Source of the DNA: Physcomitrium patens
Lineage: Eukaryota; Streptophyta; Bryopsida; Funariales; Funariaceae
Direction: 5' to 3'
DNA length: 64,000 nt
NCBI RefSeq assembly: GCF_000002425.4
Contig: NC_037264.1
Location: forward strand, 10,027,211-10,091,210
The position numbers and the translations under genes are program-made. How positions within the stretch are numbered: the stretch's first letter is position 1; every line of letters starts with the position of its first letter. Below are positions 1-13,127 of this stretch, piece by piece. The notes beneath the pieces were generated by a model. The model did not search any database. It was given only the letters and a program-made list of their open reading frames with translations, and was not told where the DNA came from.

Positions 1-1961
1 TGGCCTCGAAGCACTCGTGGAGGCTCAACTCCCCAACTTGTCGCGCCCTATAACCGCGCTTTCGGTAGGTAAGTCTCCTTCCCTGTGTTTCTGTAATGGG
101 TTTAAAGCCTTCTCTGGGTTTGATGTAAAGGAGTTGGAGGAATCCAAGCCAGAGAGAGAGTGTGGGAGGGACGGAGCTTCCAGAATCTCTCTCTCAGCAT
201 AGAGCTGTTGACTCGCAACTGGGTTCTCGGCATTATGTGTGTGTGGGCTCACCCGTTGAGATCACCACCACAGCTTCAACTTGCACTTTACTCCACCTCT
301 TTCAGGAGACTTCATAATGCACTGAGAGAGGCTGCATGACTTGGACCCTCCAGTCATAACGAGGTCGCATCATATCGTGCAGGCAAAAAAAAGAAGCAAA
401 AGAAAAAACTCTAATGCGTCATGATGTCACGCTCCTAATTACTTGAACAATTCAAATTGTGAATAGTGATAGTGGAGTGTAAAATTTGAGATGACTGCTG
501 GTTTGCCTCGGCGCACTGTGCATTCGATGTTTATGATCATATTACATGTCTCTGTAACGTTGATGCTAGGAGTAAATAAATAAAAGTGTATGTATGCTTC
601 TCTCATCATAATATATGTTGTTATATTACACATGTTTAGTGATTTGGCTTAGGTTCAGTAATTCTAAAGAAGTTCCCACAAATCAAAACTACGCTACCGT
701 ATTCTCAAACTTTTATAGCAATTGTTGTTTTTTTTAAAAAAAACTTTAATAATTTAGTTTTTCTTCTTTCGTTGTAATGGCATAAAAATGTATCTTACTA
801 GCCATTCAGTTGTAGACTAAAGCGTCTCTACAAAAACATGTTTTTAATCCTCCACCATTCATGTTGGTGGAACTTTTACTAATTAACTTCAGAAGTTTGA
901 CAAAAATAAATATATACATTTGCATTCAGTCGAAAGGTTGCGTTACAAATTTTTCTACATGAAACAAGTGTAATGAAAAAATACCACAGACTGCGTTGTG
1001 TGAAAAATACTTCTCTATTTTGTCACTACTATTTACTTGTGAAAGACAATGCATATAAAAGAGCTCATCCCAAGGTGCGTTTAATGGATGTAATCTTTTA
1101 GTCTGTATTAATGCGTGTCGAACCTTCGTCTTCAGCAAGTAAACGTTTCGGCGTGGTAAATATAGGTATTTATTTATTTGTTTATTTATTTATTTATTTA
1201 TTCATTTTTTGTTTTAATATTCTCCCTTTCCAACAAGACAACATTGTGCAGCCTGAAGAGTTGCGGAACTCTGCGAACAGTTTATGTGTAACCGCGTCTT
1301 CGAGGACATCCAGTCCCTAATATTTGTCACACCGTTTATCGATTCTTCAATCAGACGCCAATATCACGTGCCCAGTTCACGAAAATAATTCGATTGTGAG
1401 CGACAACATTAAGGACATCTACCTCGGAGAGACTACATGTTAACTGAGGGATAATGTGAGCTTCCATTGCATAGATTTGGCCATGATGCATTACAAAACG
1501 ACTTATTCAGAGAATGAGCTAGAGGTCTAGAGCAAAAATCGTAATATGATTCGCATATCTTAAGGGAACATATGGCTCGAGACAATTCATCACAGACTCA
1601 AAATCGGTGGCATTCATCAAACACCAAACATGCGACGAGAACAAACAATCTGTGATATCGGAGTGTTTTCGATAAGATTCGAGACGAATGTTGGACTGAG
1701 ACAAATTCCAGAATACTGTACTGCATGTAAAAGAGTTACAAAACTGATAATGAGTGGCCCTGCTGGACGTAGTAACGCAAGCGACGAAGAGAAACGTATA
1801 AAAGGCACGCACGTTTCATTAATACAGCATTCTGCTCTTCTACAGCACTGAGGGAACATCGTGGCAGCCAATCTGCACATACAAAATTCAAAAGGAACGG
1901 TGCCCACTCTCTGGGTTGCATAAAAGCTTTTGGATGAAAACACAGAACTAGCCAACAACAA
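1..1961. other. Intergenic DNA left of ARF1
   Basis: No gene is supported here. The first 250 bases are richer in GC and could be the edge of a gene beyond the window, but the short frames on both strands overlap and match no family I know. A (TTTA)n microsatellite lies near 1167-1204. Bases 1500-1961 lie downstream of the ARF1 stop codon and probably include its 3' untranslated region, but I cannot place a poly(A) site. Confidence 0.4.
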
Positions 1962-6270
<4,309 letters not shown>

Positions 6271-6485
6271 GCAGCGGGCTATAGCTGTGAGAAAGACAAC
6301 GATCTTTCCCATGTCGCTATGTAAACTGCGCTTAACTCAACCTCCTTGTCATTTTGAAGAACAATAGCACTGCCCGAGCGGGCAGCCATAACCAAGGTAA
6401 AAATAACCATAATGAAGGGAAAGTTTACCAACGTGCAAAGCAAAACCAGTCCGACCCTCACAAAGCTTGCTGACACGAGACTGCT

Positions 6486-8028
6486 TCATTGTGGCACGTC
6501 GAATCCAGGCATTTCAAACGCCGTGGCAAATTCCTCAATTTTAGACCTCAACTCCAAAATTTCGCCATTACCGAGGACCTCATTCTTTGACTGTGTTTTG
6601 GAGTTTCCTTTGTTTAGATTTGCAGCAATTTGCATGGCCCTATAGAGAAACTCTGCAATCGTGTCAAAATCTCCTTCGTTGCAGCCACGAGACGTCATTG
6701 TTGGGGTTCCAATGCGTACACCACCAGGTTGCCAGGAGCTGCTGTCTCCATACACAGCATTCTTGTTAACTGTGATGTGACATGCTTCACAGACCTCTTC
6801 CAGAAGATTGCCAGTAATACCAAAAAGACGAAGGTCCCAAAGTAGCAAATGATTATTAGTTCCGTCTGTGACCAGCTTGCAACCTCGCCTCTTGAGGCCC
6901 TCTGCAAGAGCTTGAGCATTTTTCTTCACTTGCTGGATGTACTCCTTATACTCATTAGAGCACACCTGCTTGAGGGACACCGCCAGGGCTGCAGTATGGT
7001 TGTTGTCCGGCCCTCCTTGCAAAGTCGGATGTATCGCAAAATTAATTTCCTTCTCAAGGTTAACAGAGGCGGTATCCCCCGATTTCCCTGGGGCCTTCAA
7101 TCCTTTCCGAAAGAAGACAATGCCGCCCCAAGGCCCGCGAAGAGACTTGTGAGTGGTGGATGTTACTACATCGCAGTAATCAAACGGGCAGTCACATTCC
7201 TGTGCAGCTATAAGCCCGCTTATGTGAGCCATGTCACACATTAGAAAAGCATGAATTTTATCAGCCACTTGGCGAAAGCGTGCATAATTTCATTCTCGTG
7301 TGTAAGAGCTCCCGCCGAATATTAGTATCTTCGGACGGTAGAGCAGCGCTAATTCCTCCATTTTTTCGTAAACGATGAGGCCTGTTTCAGGATGGACCTT
7401 AAAGGGTAAAGTTTGAAAGTAGGTGGAAGCAGCAGAGATCTTCTTCCCCCCCCTGTGTCTGATATCCGTGACTAAGATGACCTCCAGACAAAACGTCCAA
7501 TCCCATAATGCGATCATTCGGTTGCAGACATGCGGTGAAAACGGCAAAGTTTGCTGATGAACATGAATAGGGCTGTATATTTACACCCCACTTTCCGGGG
7601 TCGAGATGAAAGGCTGCTAACGCCCTTGAACAGCAAAGAGACTCAATTTGATCGATGTGTTCGTTCCCCTTATAGTATCTACTGCCAGGTAAGCCTTCCG
7701 AATACTTGTTGGTGAGATGGCTGCCCAATGCTTCAAAGACGGCTAGCGAAGTAAAATTCTCTGAAGCGATCAACTCAATGCCTCTCCATTGTCTGTGCTT
7801 TTCTCTCTCCATGATATAATACAAATCTGGATCCACGTCGGAAAGGGGTTTATTACCCCAATCACGAACTCCTCGTCTCCGTTCCTTGTGGTCATGGTAT
7901 TGAAATGGGGTCTGGTTCTTGGCTCCTCTGTTTCCAATAGACGATGAGTGGTTTGGCAAAGCCCTGGGAATCCCATTCTGAAGATGCTCGGATGCAACGA
8001 CTGCGAAAGGCGCCAGGAGACGGGCCAT
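6486..8028 (-). pseudogene. Serine hydroxymethyltransferase pseudogene, SHM6/7-like, intronless
   Basis: Serine hydroxymethyltransferase is a PLP enzyme that interconverts serine and glycine with tetrahydrofolate. Similarity runs without introns through about 513 codons. Visible landmarks are [46 protein letters not shown] with the PLP-binding Asp, and STTHKSLRG with the PLP lysine (about residue 294). The wording VRDWGN near the start and the SSYTRE region resemble the plant SHM6/SHM7 branch rather than the mitochondrial or SHM4-type enzymes (from memory). Two lesions are visible. A run of eight G in the coding strand (7446-7453) shifts the frame by one base after about residue 194, and TGA at 7290-7292 stands where the family has tryptophan. 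Lack of introns plus two lesions suggests a retrocopy, although no poly(A) tract or target duplication is evident. One lesion lies in a homopolymer and could be a sequencing error; the TGA could not. Confidence 0.88.
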
Positions 8029-9687
8029 GCAGTAAAGGTTGTGAATTACGAGGGGAAGTCTGATACACGACAGGGGACTGCTGAGCGGAGGAAGGAGAAG
8101 GCGCTGGAGGAGTACGAAACTGACTGCCCTACAACATTCCTGTAGCCTTCCGTTTCGTAAGCTGAAAATTGTTTACATGAGAAAATCCCAAGGAACCACA
8201 TGAACCTGGAAAGAAAAGCTGATTGCCATCTCTCGTAGTAACTTGCATGACCGTCTCTACCTGCCCAATTCCATCAAACCATCAGAGCAAAGAACGATGA
8301 TCTCGCACGACTTCACTGAGCGAAACTCAAGAAACCCTCGCCATAAATTCCGTACTATCGGGTAACCCTTCAATGTCAACAAAATGTTACAATCTCTCAA
8401 AAAGAAAAATGGAATTTGTCCACGAAGCAAGGAGAAAACAATTCAAGGGGAGACGTCCAGACTCAATGTCGAAATTCGGGAGGCTAACATGAAATATTTT
8501 TTTACGAATGAGTCCTTGGATACGATGTCCTTAAAATTATGATCAGAGAAAATGCTCTCTCGAAGTTTTCCTTTAATAATGGTATTCTATTTTAATGGCT
8601 CAAATTAAAGTCTGAAAACCTTGAAACCTGGTGTTCTGTTATTCGTTCATAATTTCACTCTTTTTTCTTTCGCCCATCAACAACGATGATGCTGCAAAGG
8701 ATTAATAATTTTAATTTCTTCCTTTTTTTTCTCCCTAGTTTGTTGTATTTTATTTTTTGAAAAAACCTAAGTGACTTGTATACCAAATGTACTATATGGT
8801 TTCACAGACAAGTATTCTTACCTGGTTACGATCATTCCAGTGACAACCGCTAGATAAGGTAGGTTGAACGTTGTTGACTTGCTCTATCTGGAGCTGGTGC
8901 TGTGGTCTGTTGCATCATTTGCGCCAGCCCCAGCGAGAGGCTTGGCTTCATTTCTCCGACATCCATCTTATTCGATGATGAACTGCTCCAACACCTTGTT
9001 ATATTCGAAACATGGACAGGAATTCGTCCTTTAAAGCATCACCTCTAACACAAACTACGACAGCAACAGCGACTTATACAATCTGTAAACCAAATCTAAT
9101 TTCGGCGTCATGCACATCACCCCTCACTCAGTAAAGCAAATTACTCGTACCGAAAGAAATTCCTGTTGTATGCAACTCAGTACGGGGAAGATAGCAACAA
9201 CAACAATATCCCTCCACCCTTGCAGTGAAAGTTAAGAAACCCAACTTATGAGAAAATGAAAAATAAACCAAAACTTATGATTTGCACGCACTTTGACAGG
9301 ACACCCTCAGCAATTTGACCAGTCACAGATGTGCAAAAAATCTGCCCTATAATTTATGTGGATGAGAAGCACGCGTTCGTGTGAATTTGGAGACCTCTGT
9401 TGGAGTTATTCATGGTTGGACAAACCACAAGTAAAGTCATGGTTTCCTTATAAACAGAAGAATGTAGACTCCATATGGAGACTTAAAAGGCGAAATACAG
9501 AGGAAGTACTAGAAGAACAGTAGGTGTTGTTGGGTGGTGAATCATAGAAGGTGGGAGAGCGAGGATGATTTCAGTGGAGACAAGTGTGGGAAACTAATGT
9601 CAATTGGTTGGTATGTCATTGGTAAGGTTTCGAAGATTATTTTTGCCTTCAGAATTGTAATCGCATATTAGGGTGACTATTTGAGGA
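8029..9687. other. Intergenic DNA
   Basis: I see no gene, RNA or repeat that can be supported. The DNA directly upstream of the SHMT copy (8029-8160) is moderately GC-rich and may be transferred flanking sequence. The rest has mixed composition with short T-rich runs near 8660 and 8725. Confidence 0.35.
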
Positions 9688-10002
9688 GTGTTATCTTCAG
9701 TGCAGACGGAAATCTTTGTTCTTCCTTTGCTCTTGACTTTTCTTCACCAAACTCTGGATTTTGCTTTGGGTGTGCTGACTCTAGCGAAACGAATTCAACA
9801 TTTGGAGTCTGATGTCGGGGATTGGGAAACTAATTTGAGCAAATTGGAGATTAACTGTCAACCTCATACTATGGAAGTGCAGAAGATTTACGCAATAAGA
9901 CATGGTTTCAGAAGAGGACTTTTTCGGAGTTGGGAAGAATGCAAACAGCAAGTGAGCGGGTACTAAGGCGCTGAGTTTCGCCGTTTCAGGAGTTTAGATT
10001 TC
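9688..10002 (+). pseudogene. Fragment with an RNase H1-type hybrid-binding domain
   Basis: The peptide KIYAIRHGFRRGLFRSWEEC followed by KQQVSGY matches the RNA/DNA hybrid-binding domain at the N-terminus of RNase H1, also called the Cauli_VI or viroplasmin domain. Its usual pattern is K-x-Y-x-V-x-x-G-(x)-GIF-SW-EC-x-x-QV-G. Similarity seems to continue for some 15 residues (GAEFRRF-like) beyond the open frame, so it looks like a broken remnant. The 60 residues before it are hydrophobic and then helical and are not recognisable. No RNase H catalytic domain follows; a Copia fragment on the other strand begins immediately. It could come from a host RNase H1 gene or from a mobile element; I cannot tell which. 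Confidence 0.5.
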
Positions 10003-10200
10003 CCTAGTAGATGCCGAACTCTAATGCCCCTTTGATATATCAGAGTACGTGGTTAGCAGCTTCCTAGTGTGGAACCCGAGGGCTATGCATGAAGCGACTC
10101 AAGACACCGATCACGAAGAGGATTTCTGGTTTGGTGTTAACCAGACAGATGAGCATCCCGACTAACCTCTAAAATAGTTTAGCATCAACACTTGGTGAGT
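10003..10200 (-). mobile_element. Ty1/Copia reverse transcriptase fragment
   Basis: Read on the minus strand, this gives the end of a Copia reverse transcriptase: a stretch like RLVGMLICLVNTKPEILFVI, then VLSRFMHSPRVPH and YIKGALEFGIY. These correspond to the usual plant Copia text RLVGSLIYLTNTRPDISFAV, VSRFM-NPRKPH and YVKGTLDYG. It is a short broken fossil with no LTRs in reach. It abuts the hybrid-binding-domain fragment on the other strand. Confidence 0.75.
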
Positions 10201-10299
10201 CTTCTTCGGCTCCTAATTTTAAGCCGTCGAGCATAGGATTTAATAGAAAGAAACATATTTATGTGTAGGAATTCTAGTAGGAAATCCGAATTTGAGAAG

Positions 10300-10389
10300 G
10301 CATCTTGGAGGCATCAATTGAGTATCAATTGTAGTATTTTAGGAGCATCTTAGAGGCATCAATTGAGCATCAATTGTAGTATTTAAGGA
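10300..10389. repeat. Two tandem 45-bp units
   Basis: Positions 10300-10344 and 10345-10389 are near-identical 45-bp units beginning GCATCTT(G/A)GAGGCATCAA, differing at about three bases. A partial third unit (GCATCT) follows. Inside each unit the word ATCAATTG occurs twice, so the unit itself grew from a shorter repeat. Confidence 0.85.
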
Positions 10390-10717
10390 GCATCTAGCAA
10401 GAATCGAGAACCTTCAAATTTCTAGTATATATAATCCAAATACCAATATAGATGGTCTAGATATGTGGTCAATATAGTATTAGATTTTATACAAGGTATG
10501 GAAACAAATATATATATGTAACATAATAGCTATATGGTGAAAATATAATAGATATACAATAAGAATATAAGAGTGATAGTACTCCATACGATCGTAATAT
10601 AGTACTAAAGATGGATACAAGTGCCATATACCAAAGAATTTTAGTGGTGGTTCTTAAGTGGAGTATTAATTTGCATATCATGGGATCTTGTTGCTATTGG
10701 AGCAATTGGCATAAAAA

Positions 10718-10722
10718 ATCCC
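10718..10722 (+). repeat. Target-site duplication of element A (left)
   Basis: ATCCC directly precedes the 5' LTR of element A and is repeated exactly after its 3' LTR at 24606-24610. A 5-bp duplication is normal for Gypsy integrase. Confidence 0.95.
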
Positions 10723-11280
10723 TGTCACGAATATACACATGTAAGCCAGTAATTACATGTATAAATACATAGAAGTAAGTAAAAGTAGGTAAAAATAAGT
10801 TAATTCTATAATATTTATTATGGAAGCTTCCTAGAAGCCTCATAGATGCTGCTTTGACTTTATATGTGTCTTTAATTGACTTTTTGGATTAAAAACGTGG
10901 TCAACAAGTTGGCCATGTGCCACACATGTTGTTAGCTTGAAGACCAAGCTAACTATGTTGCCCACACGTAGAAAAACTTGCCTTGTAAGTCAAAGCATGT
11001 GTCTTATAAAGTCAACACATATTGGAGGTCCTATAAAACATCGCCACGTAGCCCTTAATTAGATAGTATATGTAGAGACAAGAGTGAAGCCTTCTTCACT
11101 CTTGTCAATTCTTTTGTTGCTTCCAATCTAATTTCAAGGATCTTTAGTTTTTTTGGTTTTTGGTAATAGCCATTCTAGTTTCTTTCTTAATATACATATC
11201 AAGTTATTTCTATTTTTTCATCTTTCTTTGAGAGAAGTCTCACTTGTTTATTTGTTTTTATCATATTCTTGTTCTTGACA
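10723..11280 (+). repeat. 5' LTR of chromovirus A
   Basis: 558 bp, from TGTCACGAAT to TTCTTGACA. It contains a TATA box near 11066-11073 and a 13-bp perfect hairpin at 11077-11106 (loop CCTT) that spans the expected transcription start. Two A-family LTRs elsewhere (38331-38870, 49530-50088) share this layout. Confidence 0.95.
11077..11106 (+). promoter_or_regulatory. U3/R hairpin and primer segment in the 5' LTR of A
   Basis: GACAAGAGTGAAG (11077-11089) and CTTCACTCTTGTC (11094-11106) are exact reverse complements separated by CCTT. ACTCTTGTCAA (11098-11108) starts about 32 bases after the start of the TATA box and is the exact reverse complement of TTGACAAGAGT at 11283-11293, just inside the LTR. 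See the self-priming finding. Confidence 0.8.
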
Positions 11281-11282
11281 GA

Positions 11283-11293
11283 TTGACAAGAGT
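11283..11293 (+). promoter_or_regulatory. Candidate self-priming primer-binding site of A
   Basis: TTGACAAGAGT lies two bases after the LTR end and is complementary over all 11 bases to the predicted 5' end of the element transcript (11098-11108). No match to an initiator-tRNA primer site is seen nearby. Confidence 0.65.
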
Positions 11294-11772
11294 ACATTTA
11301 CAATATGAAAACTTTGTCTAATCTTGATTAAGAGTAGATTATCTCTTTCTCTTGATAAGACATAAGCATATTAGAAGTTGCAAATTACCCTCTTCTAAAC
11401 CAATATTGTCTTTCGTATTTTCTTTGTTCTCAAGTTTTTCTTTCTATTTGTCTTGAGTAATATTAGACATCTTTTCTTTCTGAGTATTATCATGGTAGAA
11501 CTTGCTGAAATGAAGAGTGCAATGGCACAAATGCAAGAGCAATTGAGGGAGATAATGCTTGCGATGCATCAACTCAATTTACTACTACAAGGAGCAACAA
11601 GATTGGCAGGAAGTGAAGATATAGAAATGATTGGAGCTGCTTCAACATCTGCACCAAATCATGTCCCTTCTCTTATGGTGGAACGTCCTTCTAGTATTAG
11701 AGAACCAAGAATTGCCCTATCCGAGAAGTTTGATGGCACCAGATCAAAGTTTAGAGGATTTATCAATCAAGT

Positions 11773-11777
11773 ACAAC
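11773..11777. repeat. Target-site duplication of element B (left)
   Basis: ACAAC, belonging to the gag region of element A, is duplicated exactly at 17928-17932 on the other side of element B. Confidence 0.97.
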
Positions 11778-12189
11778 TGTCACGGACACAAAATACAGAC
11801 TTGAAATCTAACAAGAAGTTCAAGAAGAAGTGGCAGAACTAGATTAAACAGATGAGTACAAGAACAACACCAGAAAGGTGAGCTAGAGCTCCAAGAGATG
11901 TGTTGTCGAGAGTGAAGAACCCTTCAGCCTCGACTCCTATATATACTACTGAATAGGAAGCTTCTCGAGCTACTTCCGCTAACTAGGACGCTTCTCCAAC
12001 AACTTCTACTAATTAGGAAACTTCTTGAGCAACTTCCTAGAATCTATAAGAATATTCTAGAACCTTCTAAGAGAATCTTTAGGGAATATTCTAAGAATCT
12101 TCTAGAACCTTCTAAAGGAATCTTTAGAGAATCTTTAGAGAATATTCTAGAAGAATATTCGAAGAATCTTCCAATGTATGTCCATGACA
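11778..12189 (-). repeat. 3' LTR of chromovirus B
   Basis: 412 bp with TG...CA ends. A TATATATA box lies at 11938-11945 (read on the minus strand) and heat-shock-element-like repeats at 12050-12172. It is shorter than the 5' LTR by one 21-bp heat-shock repeat. Confidence 0.96.
12050..12172 (-). promoter_or_regulatory. Heat-shock-element array, 3' LTR of B
   Basis: Alternating GAA and TTC triplets at 2-base spacing, for example GAATATTCTAGAACCTTC and GAATCTTCTAGAACCTTC, are perfect runs of four nGAAn units, the consensus for heat-shock factor binding. They lie in U3, upstream of the TATA box in the element's direction. Confidence 0.75.
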
Positions 12190-12203
12190 TCACCTCCTCT
12201 TCT
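12190..12203 (-). promoter_or_regulatory. Polypurine tract of B
   Basis: On the minus strand AGAAGAGGAGGTGA directly precedes the 3' LTR, the expected plus-strand primer site. The equivalents are AGAAGGAGGAGGAATAA at 24031-24047 in A and AAAGGAGGGGGTGA next to 26520 in C. Confidence 0.85.
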
Positions 12204-12239
12204 AACTTCGAGGTCTCCGAGAAGCAATGTTATTATCAG

Positions 12240-12593
12240 TCAATACCAACGCAAGAAAATGAAAATCTGTCGCATCACATCCGCTATGAATTCCAATTGT
12301 TGTTCGCGAGGCAAATGATTCATCGGCCCTTGGAGCCAACGGTAGTGACCAACACCTTCAACCTCTGACCAAGCGTGGACTTCTATGTCTTCATTGTGAA
12401 ACTGTCCTCCAAACACACCTTCTGGCTGACCGTCGTAGGCAGGCTCGACCTCAAATACAATTACTAGTGATCTGTTGCTCGGTATCCTCCGACGTCGTCG
12501 TGGTGCAAGCGGTTCTTCATCTCGCGGTCGTCTTCGTGAGCTAGTCGCTTGAGATGACATAACAAGTATAGTATCTTGACTATCCATGTCCAA
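12240..12593 (-). CDS. Extra 3' frame of chromovirus B, unknown product
   Basis: A 117-codon sense-strand frame between the chromodomain and the 3' LTR, ending 50 bases before the LTR. The N-terminal third is strongly basic and acidic in blocks (SSRRRPRDEE, then a run of five arginines). The C-terminal half has a conserved core with YDGQPEGVF and GPMNHLPREQQLEFIADVM. The same frame is present in C (26570-26923) at identical spacing and, diverged, in A (23581-24003). I see no signal peptide, membrane segment or zinc finger, and I do not recognise the family. The basic block could be a nuclear-localisation or nucleic-acid-binding region (inference). Confidence 0.7.
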   Translation of the reverse strand: MDMDSQDTILVMSSQATSSRRRPRDEEPLAPRRRRRIPSNRSLVIVFEVEPAYDGQPEGVFGGQFHNEDIEVHAWSEVEGVGHYRWLQGPMNHLPREQQLEFIADVMRQIFIFLRWY

Positions 12594-12713
12594 AGGCTAA
12601 AATGATGAGAGCAAACTATAGTTGCTAACAAAGTTCTACACTATCGAACTATGGGTTTTGGAGGTGCCCTCCCCCCTTTTTATGCTACTTGATGAGCAAG
12701 CTTCAGCAAGAAG

Positions 12714-13094
12714 CTATCGTTGAATCGGCTTAGGTTTATGAGGATATCGTTGATGAAATTCTTGTATCTTTTTTGGTGCATTGGCAAGATTTTCGGCACG
12801 CTCCCACGTTCGTTCATTGATGTCGTATCCACTCCAATGCACTAAATACTCCAATTTTCTCCTATTACGTCGTGAATCTAGTACCTTTTCCACCTCGTAT
12901 TCCTCATGGTTTTCAATTTCGATACTTGGTGGCGGACTTTGTACTCTTTGGGGAAAAGCTGACTCTCGATAAGGTTCCAACAAAGACACGTGAAAGATTG
13001 GATGTACCTTCATAGTAGCTGGTAACTCCAGACGATATGCCACCGGATTGATCTGCTTCTCGATAACAAATGGCCCTAATCTCCGATAGTCCAA
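12714..13094 (-). CDS. Chromodomain end of pol, chromovirus B
   Basis: This is the C-terminal part of the integrase and its chromodomain. [20 protein letters not shown] and [12 protein letters not shown] are the usual GPF/Y-type integrase end. [20 protein letters not shown] followed by [14 protein letters not shown] is a chromodomain with the conserved aromatic residues Y, W and W. In chromoviruses this domain steers integration toward marked chromatin. Confidence 0.93.
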   Translation of the reverse strand: MDYRRLGPFVIEKQINPVAYRLELPATMKVHPIFHVSLLEPYRESAFPQRVQSPPPSIEIENHEEYEVEKVLDSRRNRRKLEYLVHWSGYDINERTWERAENLANAPKKIQEFHQRYPHKPKPIQR

Positions 13095-13127
13095 TTTGTC
13101 ACATGGCCGCTTGGTCTTGATATTCCG

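Noticed and set aside
6849-7244. 131-codon plus-strand frame
   Set aside because: It lies antisense to the SHMT copy and has no family resemblance.
10300-10389. Possible CRISPR-like array
   Set aside because: There are only two 45-bp units with no unique spacers, in a plant nuclear context.
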